64,000 nucleotides of DNA, taken from NCBI RefSeq assembly GCF_010671605.1, contig NZ_JAABOO010000002.1:558001-622000 (forward strand), written 5' to 3'. Position 1 is the stretch's first letter; each line of letters starts with the position of its first letter. This document shows positions 33,234 to 41,039 of this stretch, in pieces. The DNA is from Leptobacterium flavescens (GTDB taxonomy: Bacteria > Bacteroidota > Bacteroidia > Flavobacteriales > Flavobacteriaceae). The notes beneath the pieces were generated by a model. The model had not been told where the DNA came from. It ran no database searches and worked only from the letters and a program-made list of their open reading frames with translations. A program made the position numbers and the translations under genes.

Positions 33234-35690
33234 TTACTCATCGGCAGCAGGGAGTTTCCCTTTTTTCTTCCATTCAAGATACAGGCCTCCGGCCAGTAAG
33301 ATCAGAAATACAAGTGAGCTTCCCAGGGTGATCAGACTTCCTTTTTTCACCACGGTAGGTTCGAACTTAAATTCGATCTCATGTTTTCCCGCCGGGATCT
33401 CCATCGCCCTGAGCACATAATCTACCCTGTAATGAGGAACCTTATTCCCGTCTATATAGGCATTCCATCCATGCGGGTAATGCATATCGGAGAATACGGC
33501 AAACTGATCTTTCTCTGAGGAAGATTCGTATTTCAGTTGATTCGGTTGATAGGAAGTCAGGTTGATGACCGCTGTAGAATCTTTCTCGAAACTCTTAGAC
33601 CATACGGCCTCGGGTGCATCATTCCTGTTGATCACAGCCTTTGTTTTCCCATCCAGATCGGTCAGAGCCTTAATTTCTTCATCGGCCGAACTGACTACCT
33701 CAAGGCTATCGACAAACCAGGCATTACCATTGGCAAAGGGGTTTGTAGCAGGATAGGCCTGTCCCTGCTCATTTCGCTGGATAATGTATTTTACATTCAG
33801 CATATTAAGGACGCCTACATTGTTTTTAGCTATCTGATGGTAGAATAACTCTTCCATCCGCCTGGGTTTAGCCGCGTGGTAACCTCCGATAGATTTATGG
33901 AAATAGGAAGTTCTAGCACCATTCAGCCCAACTGCAGGGTCAAAAACCCTGTAATATCCTTTATTTTTGAGGATCTCGGTATCTATCGGACTTTGCTGAA
34001 AAGGTTTTTCCATTACCCTGGCCTGTACAAAATCTTCTTTATTTACATATCTCTTATCCACGCTGCCCAGATCGAAAACGATTAGGCCTGCAAAAACAGC
34101 TATTAAAAAGGTCTCTTTCAGCTTCCCTTTGAGGCTGAGCCAAAGAGCACCGATAGAAATAGCCACCAGCAGGAAGGATCTCAGCAGATCCTGATTATAC
34201 ATCGATTTCCTGTCTATCACGATAAAATCCATCAGTTCGGGAAGTCCGATCTGTCCGAATTGCTGGCGATAGGAAGCATCCCGTATTCCTTGAAAATCAA
34301 AGCTTCCCTTAAAGAGAAACAAAACAATTATGATCCCCAGCGTGGTAGCTGAGGCCAGTTTTAAAGCTTTTAATTTGTTTTCAGCACTTTCTTTTCCTTT
34401 TATGAGTTCGTATAATCCCAGAATAGCAAGGATAGGAATACAGAGTTCCAGAATCACCTGTATAGATGAAACCGCCCGGAACTTGCTGTAAAGAGGGAAA
34501 TAATCGATCATAAAATCGGTTAGCGGCATAAAGTTCTTTCCCCAGGAAAGCAAAAGCGAGAGTACCACTCCCAGTGACAGCCACCATTTTAAAGGGCTTT
34601 TTATCAGGAAGAGTGCCAGAATAAAAAGGAAAATGACCACTGCGCCAACATAGGCGGGAGCTTCCACTCCGGGCTGATCTCCCCAATAAGTGGGGGCATC
34701 TGCAACAAACTCCTTAGCCTGTGCCCGCGGAACTCCCTGTTGTACCAGGTACTGATAGGTTTCGGAGCTTTCATCCAACCCTTCTAAGCTTCCACCTCCG
34801 AAAAGCCTGGATGCAAAAAGATTGAGTGACTCGCTAATTCCGTAACTGTAATGAGTTATATAATCTTTGGAAAGTCCGCTTGTAGCTTCCTTCGGGCTTC
34901 CGTCTTCATTGATCGTAAGTTCACTCTGTCCCCTGGTACTCCATTTTACATATTCCTGAGTAGCCAGGATGTTGGAAGCATTGGCGGCTATAGATAATAC
35001 TACAGCTGCTGCCAGGATCCCAACCGATTTAAAAAAATGTGGTAATTCCTTTTTCTTATAAAAATCTACCAGGTATACGGCACCCATTACCAAAACAAGT
35101 AACATAAGGTAATAGGTCATCTGAAAGTGATTCGCCCCTATCTCCAATGCCATGGCAAAAGCCGTAAGCAGGAAACCATAGAGGTATTTCCTCTGAAAAG
35201 TAAGGAGGATCCCCGCCAAAACCAACGGAAAATAACCGATAGCATGCGCCTTGGCATTATGTCCTACTCCCAGAATAATGACCAGGTAGGTGGAAAGGCC
35301 AAAGGCCAGCGACCCAAGAATAGCATACTTATAATCTATTTTTAAAACAAGAAGCAGGGCATAGAACCCGATAAAATACAAAAAGAGGTAATCTGCAGGC
35401 CTGGGTAAAAACCGGATGAGCCTGTCTACTTTTTTTACGTAATTATGAGGGTAATTAGCCCCTAACTGATAGGTTGGCATGCCTCCAAACGCACTGTTTG
35501 TCCAGTAAGGTTCTTCTCCGGTGGCCTTGCGATAATCGTTCTGCTCTTTGGCCATACCGGTATACTGCGCAATATCACTCTGAAAGATCTTCTTTCCCTG
35601 TAAAACAGGAGAAAAGTAGATCAGGGAAGCAATTATAAATAAAAGAATGGCAATAGCATGCGGAAATAGCTTCTTGAAGTCTAGGTTCAT
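33234..35690 (-). CDS. YfhO family membrane protein
   Basis: 818-residue inner-membrane protein with about 12-13 helices in the first 550 residues and a C-terminal extracytoplasmic domain of about 230 residues before one last helix (about 785-805). YfhO proteins are GT-C-fold-like and are implicated in glycosylating lipoteichoic acid in Firmicutes; in Bacteroidota they occur in glycan loci. Typical blocks are GKKIFQSDIAQYTGMAKEQNDYR, TNSAFGGMPTYQLGANYPHNY and AINRNDAPEAVW. Its start is 15 bp after the DUF4834 stop, its end 32 bp before the glycosyltransferase start, so it is in the four-gene operon. Confidence 0.88.
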   Translation of the reverse strand: MNLDFKKLFPHAIAILLFIIASLIYFSPVLQGKKIFQSDIAQYTGMAKEQNDYRKATGEEPYWTNSAFGGMPTYQLGANYPHNYVKKVDRLIRFLPRPADYLFLYFIGFYALLLVLKIDYKYAILGSLAFGLSTYLVIILGVGHNAKAHAIGYFPLVLAGILLTFQRKYLYGFLLTAFAMALEIGANHFQMTYYLMLLVLVMGAVYLVDFYKKKELPHFFKSVGILAAAVVLSIAANASNILATQEYVKWSTRGQSELTINEDGSPKEATSGLSKDYITHYSYGISESLNLFASRLFGGGSLEGLDESSETYQYLVQQGVPRAQAKEFVADAPTYWGDQPGVEAPAYVGAVVIFLFILALFLIKSPLKWWLSLGVVLSLLLSWGKNFMPLTDFMIDYFPLYSKFRAVSSIQVILELCIPILAILGLYELIKGKESAENKLKALKLASATTLGIIIVLFLFKGSFDFQGIRDASYRQQFGQIGLPELMDFIVIDRKSMYNQDLLRSFLLVAISIGALWLSLKGKLKETFLIAVFAGLIVFDLGSVDKRYVNKEDFVQARVMEKPFQQSPIDTEILKNKGYYRVFDPAVGLNGARTSYFHKSIGGYHAAKPRRMEELFYHQIAKNNVGVLNMLNVKYIIQRNEQGQAYPATNPFANGNAWFVDSLEVVSSADEEIKALTDLDGKTKAVINRNDAPEAVWSKSFEKDSTAVINLTSYQPNQLKYESSSEKDQFAVFSDMHYPHGWNAYIDGNKVPHYRVDYVLRAMEIPAGKHEIEFKFEPTVVKKGSLITLGSSLVFLILLAGGLYLEWKKKGKLPAADE

Positions 35691-35705
35691 TTAAGAAATA
35701 TTTGG

Positions 35706-35966
35706 TTAGTCAATTTCCTCAAAATCAATATACTCTCCAACTTCCTTGCTTGATTTTGATCTTTTTTCAGGTTGTTTGTCTATGGTAACCTCCCCTTCAC
35801 GGTTCGGTCCTGCTGAGTATTGTTGCTGCTGTCCAAATCTTTCATTAAAACGTTTTTCAGCTTTTCTTGTTGCATATCCAAAAAGTGCCGGGCCGAAAAT
35901 TCTTCCGAGAATTTTCATCAGATAGTATACTAAAACAATAAAAAATAATGTTCTTAATAATCCCAT
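35706..35966 (-). CDS. DUF4834-like small membrane protein
   Basis: 86-residue protein with one N-terminal membrane helix (about 3-20) followed by a basic segment (YATRKAEKRFNERFGQQQQ) and an acidic end (VGEYIDFEEID). This matches my recollection of DUF4834, a short flavobacterial family of unknown function. First gene of the minus-strand operon with YfhO, glycosyltransferase and flippase; a -7 box lies 25 bases upstream of its ATG. Confidence 0.75.
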   Translation of the reverse strand: MGLLRTLFFIVLVYYLMKILGRIFGPALFGYATRKAEKRFNERFGQQQQYSAGPNREGEVTIDKQPEKRSKSSKEVGEYIDFEEID

Positions 35967-35990
35967 GGATATCTAAATTTTAACAATATT

Positions 35991-35998
35991 CAAAAATA
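35991..35998 (-). promoter_or_regulatory. -7 box for the DUF4834-YfhO operon
   Basis: TATTTTTG on the minus strand, 24 bases before the ATG at 35966. Confidence 0.5.
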
Positions 35999-36053
35999 CG
36001 ACTCTAATATCTGAAAAAATAGCTTGTTCTCTTAAAAAAATAATAAATTCTCC

Positions 36054-36061
36054 TATATTTG
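36054..36061 (+). promoter_or_regulatory. -7 box for the outer-membrane transporter gene
   Basis: TATATTTG, perfect TAnnTTTG, 15 bases before ATG 36077. It overlaps the alternative TTG start at 36059, arguing against that start. Confidence 0.55.
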
Positions 36062-36076
36062 ACTAAAACCTATACA

Positions 36077-37060
36077 ATGAAACACCTGCCAAATTTAATA
36101 TGCATAGCGTTTTTTTTACTAAGCCCCTCTCTTTATGCTCAATACACAGAAGTTATCAATTCTAACCGCCCGGGAGTCTCTACGGGAGCCTATGCCGTAG
36201 GGAAAAATGTACTGCAAGGTGAGTTCGGGCTTGTTTACGAAAAAAGGGAACACGACGGTCTTCGAACAGAATCGAGGGATTTTGCTGTCGATTTTGCGAT
36301 CCGCTACGGATTGCTTCTCGAAGAGCTTGAAGTAATATGGGAAGGGACCTATACTTTCCAGGAATTGACATTAAATGGTGTTAATCCTCCGGTAGTACTT
36401 AATAACAGTAACTTTCTGAGACATACCCTCGGTGTTAAATACCTGATATTCGATCCTTATAAAAATCCTGAAAATACCAAGCCTAATCTGTATAGCTGGA
36501 AGGCCAATAATTCTTTTAAATGGAAAGACCTTATTCCGGCCATTTCCCTATATGCAGGTGCCAATATTATTTTCTCCGGAAATCCGTTTTTACCGGAAGA
36601 TCCTTCCATCAGCCCGAGAGTGGCCATCGCTACTCAAAGCCATATTGCCGGAAGATGGGTGGTTATAGGGAATATTATTTACGATAAATTCACTACAGAC
36701 GATCCTATCCTGAGTTACGTTCTTAGTGTTACTCATAACCTCAGAAATCCAAAATGGTCTGTATTCCTGGAAAACCAGGGAATAAACAGTGATGCCTTTG
36801 CCGATATCTCTCTCAGAGGAGGAGCAGCCCGCCTGATCAATGAGAACTTTCAGGTAGATGCTTCCATTGGAACGAGCTTTAAAGACACGCCTTCTCGTTT
36901 ATTCGGTACTATCGGGGTTTCCTATCGCCTGGATAACCACACTGATGAACCTAAGACCTTCGACAGCAGACCTCCTAAAAGAAGGAAGAAAAACAAGAGA
37001 AGCAGAAAAAAAGACAACGAAAAAAATAATTCAGACAACAACCCTTTTCAACAGCGGTAG
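36077..37060 (+). CDS. Outer-membrane beta-barrel protein (MetA-pathway-like transporter)
   Basis: 327-residue secreted protein. ATG 36077 gives a clean signal peptide (MKHLPNLICIAFFLLSPSLYAQ). The mature part has regular alternating strands with VINSNRPGVSTGAYAVGKNVLQGEFGLVYE and IRYGLLLEELEVIWEGTYTFQE near the N-terminus. This pattern is that of the family called 'putative MetA-pathway of phenol degradation' or simply 'transporter', about 300 residues, an outer-membrane barrel of unknown substrate. A very basic Lys/Arg tail with an Asn-rich end (about 295-327) follows. The GNAT-like gene starts 19 bp later, probably co-transcribed. Confidence 0.8.
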   Translation: MKHLPNLICIAFFLLSPSLYAQYTEVINSNRPGVSTGAYAVGKNVLQGEFGLVYEKREHDGLRTESRDFAVDFAIRYGLLLEELEVIWEGTYTFQELTLNGVNPPVVLNNSNFLRHTLGVKYLIFDPYKNPENTKPNLYSWKANNSFKWKDLIPAISLYAGANIIFSGNPFLPEDPSISPRVAIATQSHIAGRWVVIGNIIYDKFTTDDPILSYVLSVTHNLRNPKWSVFLENQGINSDAFADISLRGGAARLINENFQVDASIGTSFKDTPSRLFGTIGVSYRLDNHTDEPKTFDSRPPKRRKKNKRSRKKDNEKNNSDNNPFQQR

Positions 37061-37079
37061 AAATCATAATTAATAGTGT

Positions 37080-38198
37080 ATGATCATTGTAAATGAAGTA
37101 ACGAAGAAGAATGATTTAAAAACATTTGTAAAATTTCCATTTCAATTATATAAGAATTCCGAATACTGGGTACCTCCTATCATCAATGAAGAACTGGAGA
37201 GTATGGACAAGGACAAAAACCCGGTTTTCAAAAATGCGGAAGCCCGTTTCTTCCTGGCATATAAAGATAACAAGGTTGTTGGCAGGATAGCAGCCATTGT
37301 TAACTGGGTTGAAGTAAAGGAGCAGCAAAAAAAGAAGATCCGTTTTGGCTGGTTTGATACTGTAGACGATATAGAGGTCACCTCTGCCCTTCTTGAAAAA
37401 GTCTACGAAATAGGCAGGGAACAGCAATTGGAATATATTGAAGGCCCTGTAGGTTTTTCCAATATGGATAAAGCGGGAATGCTGACAGAAGGTTTTGAGG
37501 AATTGAATACCATGATCACCTGGTATAACTACCCTTATTACAAAGATCATTTTGAGCAACTGGGCTTTGAAAAAGCCGCCGAATGGGTGGAATACAGAAT
37601 AGATATCCCTGACAGCGCGCCGGAAAAAGTGACAAAGTTTTCCAAAATGGTGATGGAGAGATATAAACTTAAGCTCCTGATTTTTAAATCTTCTAAAGAG
37701 ATCATTCCTTATGTGGATGAAATGTTCGGCCTGCTTAACAAGACGTATAATTCCCTGCAGACCTTTGTTCCGATACAACAATACCAGATAGATCATTACA
37801 AAGAAAAATACATTCGCTATATACATCCGGAATTCATCAACTGTGTAACCGACGAAACAGGCAAACTTATTGCTTTCGCCATTACAATGCCCTCTTTTTC
37901 GAAGGCGCTTCAGAAGGTAAACGGCAAGCTCTTCCCTTTCGGTTTTATTCATATCCTCAGAGCGCAGAAAAAAAATGATACAGCTTCCTTTTATCTTATC
38001 GGTATTGATCCCGAATATCAGAACAAAGGAGTTACAGCTATTATTTTTAAGGAAATGCTGAAAGTATTCCACCGCCGGGGAATCACCAGGGTTGAAACCA
38101 ATCCGGAATTGGAAGAGAATAAAGCTATCCAGGCCTTGTGGAACAGTTATGATCACCGATTGCACAAGCGAAGGAGAACCTACAGAAAGACACTGTAA
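37080..38198 (+). CDS. GNAT-like acyltransferase
   Basis: 372-residue cytoplasmic protein with two GNAT-like halves. N-terminal: FVKFPFQLYKNSEYWVPPI, RFFLAYKDNKVVGRIAAIVN and EYIEGPVGFSNMDKAGML. C-terminal: GKLIAFAITMPSFS, SFYLIGIDPEYQNKGVTAIIFKEML and VETNPELEENKAIQALWNSYDHRLHKRRRTY. The acetyl-CoA loop (QNKGVTA) is only partly like the R/Q-xx-G-x-G/A consensus. From memory, close relatives in Bacteroidota are annotated as GTP cyclohydrolase or hypothetical; I see no GTP cyclohydrolase feature. The substrate is unknown. Terminates at a bidirectional hairpin shared with the convergent oxoamine synthase gene. Confidence 0.75.
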   Translation: MIIVNEVTKKNDLKTFVKFPFQLYKNSEYWVPPIINEELESMDKDKNPVFKNAEARFFLAYKDNKVVGRIAAIVNWVEVKEQQKKKIRFGWFDTVDDIEVTSALLEKVYEIGREQQLEYIEGPVGFSNMDKAGMLTEGFEELNTMITWYNYPYYKDHFEQLGFEKAAEWVEYRIDIPDSAPEKVTKFSKMVMERYKLKLLIFKSSKEIIPYVDEMFGLLNKTYNSLQTFVPIQQYQIDHYKEKYIRYIHPEFINCVTDETGKLIAFAITMPSFSKALQKVNGKLFPFGFIHILRAQKKNDTASFYLIGIDPEYQNKGVTAIIFKEMLKVFHRRGITRVETNPELEENKAIQALWNSYDHRLHKRRRTYRKTL

Positions 38199-38202
38199 AC
38201 AA

Positions 38203-38240
38203 AAAACCCCTGACAATGAATATCAGGGGTTTTGTTTTTT
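38203..38240. terminator. Bidirectional terminator
   Basis: Perfect 11-bp stem AAAACCCCTGA (38203-38213) / TCAGGGGTTTT (38223-38233), 9-base loop, with A-run before and T-run after. Confidence 0.9.
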
Positions 38241-38253
38241 ATGCGGATGGAGA

Positions 38254-39513
38254 TTATTCTCCCATAGCAGCAGCTACAGCAGCCGATAATCTCTTATAGG
38301 TACCATTTACAAGGCGATCCCTGATAGCAGAGAAAGCATCCAGTGTATCCTTAACATCCTCCAGCGTATGTGTAGCCGTCGGGATCATCCTCAGAAGGAT
38401 AAGCCCTTTTGGAATTACAGGATATACTACAATAGAACAGAAGATCCCGTAATTTTCTCTCAGATCCTTAACCAGGGCCATTGCTTCCGGAATACTTCCT
38501 TTAAGGTATACAGGAGTAACACAACTCTGGGTTGTTCCTATATCGAAACCTCTTTCTTTTAATCCGTTCTGCAATGCATTTACATTCTCCCATAGTTTTT
38601 CTCTAAGTTCAGGCATAGTGCGAAGCATATCAAGACGCTTTAAAGCACCTACCACTAACTGCATCTGAAGGGATTTTGCGAACATCTGAGAACGCAGGTT
38701 GTATTTTAAGTAATCTATGACTTCCTTATCTCCGGCAATAAAAGCACCGGTACTGGCCATAGATTTAGCAAAAGTTGCAAAATAAACGTCTATATCGTCC
38801 TGAACTCCCTGTTCTTCTCCTGCTCCTGCTCCGGTTTTTCCAAGAGTTCCAAAACCATGAGCATCATCTACCAGCAGACGGAAGTTATATTTCTTTTTAA
38901 GCGCTACGATATCTTTCAGGATCCCCTGCTCTCCACGCATTCCGAATACACCTTCGGAAATAACCAGGATCCCTCCTCCTGTTTGTTCGGCCATGTTCTT
39001 GGCACGCTCCAGGTTCTTTTCTATACTCTCAATATCATTGTGCTTATAGGTAAAACGTTTTCCCATATGCAGACGTACCCCATCTATGATACAGGCATGG
39101 GAATCTACGTCGTAAACAATAATATCGTCTTTGGTTACCAGGGCATCTATAGTTGATACCATTCCCTGATACCCGAAATTTAAAAGATAAGCTGCTTCCT
39201 TGTTAACAAATGCTGCCAGTTCATCCTGCAGTTGCTCGTGAAGATCGGTATGCCCGGACATCATCCTGGCCCCCATCGGGTAAGCCGAACCGTAGTTTGC
39301 AGCTGCTTCCGCATCTACTTTTCTTATTTCCGGATGATTGGCTAAACCTAAATAATCATTGATACTCCATGTAATCACATCCTTTCCCTGGAACTTCATT
39401 CTATTCGAAATCTCCCCCTCAATCTTCGGAAATACGAAATAACCTTCGGCTTGAGATGCCCATTTTCCAAGAGGTCCTTTATTCTTTATAATCCTATCAA
39501 ATAAATCTTTCAT
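38254..39513 (-). CDS. Alpha-oxoamine synthase (serine palmitoyltransferase/KBL type)
   Basis: 419-residue PLP enzyme of the alpha-oxoamine synthase family, condensing an amino acid with an acyl-CoA under decarboxylation. Seen: NDYLGLANHPE, GSAYPMGARMMSGHTDLHEQLQDELA, LLVDDAHGFGTLGKTGAGAGEEQGV and the PLP Lys in FATFAKSMAST. Family members make KAPA (BioF), 2-amino-3-ketobutyrate (KBL), 3-ketosphinganine (SPT) or capnine precursors. Long N-terminal segment KWASQAEGYFVFPKIEGEISNRM and lack of other biotin genes argue for an SPT- or cysteate-acyltransferase-like enzyme in sphingolipid or sulfonolipid synthesis. It is 119 bp downstream of an SDR reductase, though with its own -7 box. Confidence 0.85.
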   Translation of the reverse strand: MKDLFDRIIKNKGPLGKWASQAEGYFVFPKIEGEISNRMKFQGKDVITWSINDYLGLANHPEIRKVDAEAAANYGSAYPMGARMMSGHTDLHEQLQDELAAFVNKEAAYLLNFGYQGMVSTIDALVTKDDIIVYDVDSHACIIDGVRLHMGKRFTYKHNDIESIEKNLERAKNMAEQTGGGILVISEGVFGMRGEQGILKDIVALKKKYNFRLLVDDAHGFGTLGKTGAGAGEEQGVQDDIDVYFATFAKSMASTGAFIAGDKEVIDYLKYNLRSQMFAKSLQMQLVVGALKRLDMLRTMPELREKLWENVNALQNGLKERGFDIGTTQSCVTPVYLKGSIPEAMALVKDLRENYGIFCSIVVYPVIPKGLILLRMIPTATHTLEDVKDTLDAFSAIRDRLVNGTYKRLSAAVAAAMGE

Positions 39514-39560
39514 TTAGGTCTGAGGTGTTTATTAAATAAATGTTAATTTTTTCCAAGAGG

Positions 39561-39568
39561 CAAAAATA
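39561..39568 (-). promoter_or_regulatory. -7 box for the oxoamine synthase gene
   Basis: TATTTTTG on the minus strand, 47 bases before the ATG at 39513. Confidence 0.45.
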
Positions 39569-39632
39569 ATTATTTTTCATCGGGTTTCATAATTATTGGT
39601 TTGAATATTACGACTGTCAGAAATATCCATTA

Positions 39633-40478
39633 TTATTCGCCCCTGAGTTTTTTGAGTTGTTTAAAGAACATTTTGTCCAACATGCGATCCGGGAATACAT
39701 GAATTGCCAGCCAAACCATCCATTTCTTTGGGGCTATCAGGTATCTGGCCCTGTTCTTTTTGCGATATGCAATGGTATAAAGAAGATTGGCCAGTTGTTC
39801 TGTCGGGATTGCATTGTCTTCTATCTGATCTATAGCAGCGCTCAGATTTGAGTACTGAGCTGCGTAAGGTGTATCGGCATAACTGTTGTCGTATTGTTTT
39901 GCCTTGGACCATATTTTGGATTTAATAGGCCCGGGTTCTACCAGCACAAGGTCTATCCCAAAAGCCATTAATTCGCGGCGCCAGGCATCCGAAATGGCTT
40001 CTACGGCGTGCTTGGAAGCAGCATACGGCCCCATAAACGGCCTGGTAACCCTTCCTGCGGCAGATCCTATATTGATGATCTTTCCCTTCTTTCTTTCATT
40101 GTTAAAACCAAGTAGAGGAAGAAATATCTGCGTAACACGTATAAGTCCGTAAATGTTTATATCGAACTGTTTTTTGAACTCTTCTATGCTTACATAGGCC
40201 ATAGGCCCGTTTACAGACATTCCTGCATTATTGATCAGGCAATGAAGGTGGGCATCTCCTATAATTCCGGCTACTTTTTCCCTGGCTTCCCCTATAGCTT
40301 TTTCATCGGTTATATCGAATAACAGGGGAACAAACATTTCTCCGAATTCTGCAGATAATGACCGGGCATCTTCTTCTTTTCTCACACTCCCAAATACCCT
40401 GTCTCCGCTACGCAAAAACTTTAAAGCGGTTTCATGTCCTATTCCACTTGAAACCCCCGTAATCAGAATATTATTCAT
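39633..40478 (-). CDS. SDR-family oxidoreductase
   Basis: 281-residue short-chain dehydrogenase/reductase using NAD(P)H. Seen: TGVSSGIGHETA (TGxxxGIG cofactor motif), NNAGMSVNG (NNAG), the catalytic serine in NIGSAAGR and YAASK (YxxxK), VEPGPIKSKIW. A C-terminal basic/hydrophobic stretch (about 240-281, ARYLIAPKKWMVWLAIHVFPDRM) suggests membrane association, as in 11-beta-HSD or 3-ketosphinganine reductase-like SDRs. Its start overlaps the end of the cupin remnant by 8 bases and the oxoamine synthase gene lies downstream. The 3-keto product of such a synthase would be a plausible substrate; that is inference. Confidence 0.9.
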   Translation of the reverse strand: MNNILITGVSSGIGHETALKFLRSGDRVFGSVRKEEDARSLSAEFGEMFVPLLFDITDEKAIGEAREKVAGIIGDAHLHCLINNAGMSVNGPMAYVSIEEFKKQFDINIYGLIRVTQIFLPLLGFNNERKKGKIINIGSAAGRVTRPFMGPYAASKHAVEAISDAWRRELMAFGIDLVLVEPGPIKSKIWSKAKQYDNSYADTPYAAQYSNLSAAIDQIEDNAIPTEQLANLLYTIAYRKKNRARYLIAPKKWMVWLAIHVFPDRMLDKMFFKQLKKLRGE

Positions 40479-40764
40479 TAATTATTTTTTTTAAGGCATT
40501 ATCGGCCTTTTTCCGGGCCTTTTTATACTTCCATTTCTTCCATCTTTCCCTTAAGAGAAAGTTCATACTATTATCTATAGTAAATAAACGGATAATATTA
40601 TACATTCCCTTTAATTTTGTCGAAAATTTATTATTTACCCTGAGTGCAAGAGAATACCCTACCCTGGAGTAATAAACATAATGCCACCACAACTGAGGGA
40701 TAAACAGCGTTTCTCCGTGATTGATCACCGCTTCATATCCCTTTGTATATTTAAAAGCAGGGAC
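40471..40764 (-). pseudogene. 3' remnant of a cupin-like (JmjC-type) domain gene
   Basis: Only the last ~95 residues of a cupin-like protein are present. The segment KGYEAVINHGETLFIPQLWWHYVYYSRVGYSLALRV matches the end of the double-stranded beta-helix of the cupin_8/JmjC-like family (GEtLfiPxxwWHy), followed by a basic tail. Full-length members are about 290 residues; the first ~200 are missing. Upstream (at base 40765) coding sequence stops at a heptanucleotide repeat tract, through which the frame stays open but encodes low-complexity PTN/Q residues. A GTG at 40728 could start an 85-residue protein but would lack the iron-binding HxD. The 3' end overlaps the SDR start by 8 bases, so it was once the first gene of this operon. 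Confidence 0.7.
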
Positions 40765-40765
40765 T

Positions 40766-40821
40766 GGTTGTTGGTTGTTGGTTGATGGTTGGTGGTTGGT
40801 GGTTGGTGGTTGGTGGTTGAT
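40766..40821. repeat. Heptanucleotide tandem repeat (8 units)
   Basis: Eight units of GGTTGNT: GGTTGTT twice, GGTTGAT, GGTTGGT four times, GGTTGAT. It abuts the cupin remnant. Related GGTTGTTAG motifs occur at 19581-19618. Confidence 0.9.
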
Positions 40822-40980
40822 AATTGGAATTTGGAATTTGGGTGTTGGTTGATAGCATTAGCCAGAGATATATTTCAGCATTTAACACTCAACATTCATC
40901 ATTTCCCAACCGTACTTCTCGACTGCGCTCGAAGTGACATTCTTCTCACTACTTAATACTCTGTACTCAATACTAATAGC
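40822..40980. repeat. Mosaic intergenic repeat, module A inverted
   Basis: GGAATTTGGAATTTGGG-type sequence followed by 40914-40974, the reverse complement of the module at 19622-19697 (CTTCTCGACTGCGCTCGAAGTGACAT ... CTCAATACT), lacking the TCCCGATAGCTATCGGGA palindrome insert. No gene seen. Confidence 0.8.
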
Positions 40981-41017
40981 CAAAAAAACCGCCCGAAATA
41001 TTATTCCGGACGGTCCT
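40981..41017 (-). terminator. Terminator of the cysteine-synthase-like gene
   Basis: On the minus strand ACCG-t-CCGGAA / TTTCGGG-CGGT stem with one mismatch, followed by a T-run of seven (AAAAAAA at 40982-40988). Confidence 0.75.
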
Positions 41018-41039
41018 TATTTAAATTTGTTTGGTCTCT

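Noticed and set aside
37146-38216. Long minus-strand open frame (about 356 codons) opposite the GNAT-like gene
   Set aside because: The plus-strand frame has conserved GNAT-like blocks and sits 19 bp after an operon partner; the minus-strand translation is rich in Phe, Ile and Cys, as expected for the complement of such a gene, and has no recognisable domain.
38998-39013. TTGGCACGCTCCAGG, similar to the sigma-54 -24 half
   Set aside because: It lies inside the oxoamine synthase coding sequence, has no TTGC-like -12 half at the right distance and no gene start follows it.
40766-40821. Heptanucleotide tract considered as a CRISPR-like array
   Set aside because: Units are 7 bp and contiguous, without spacers, and no cas genes are present.
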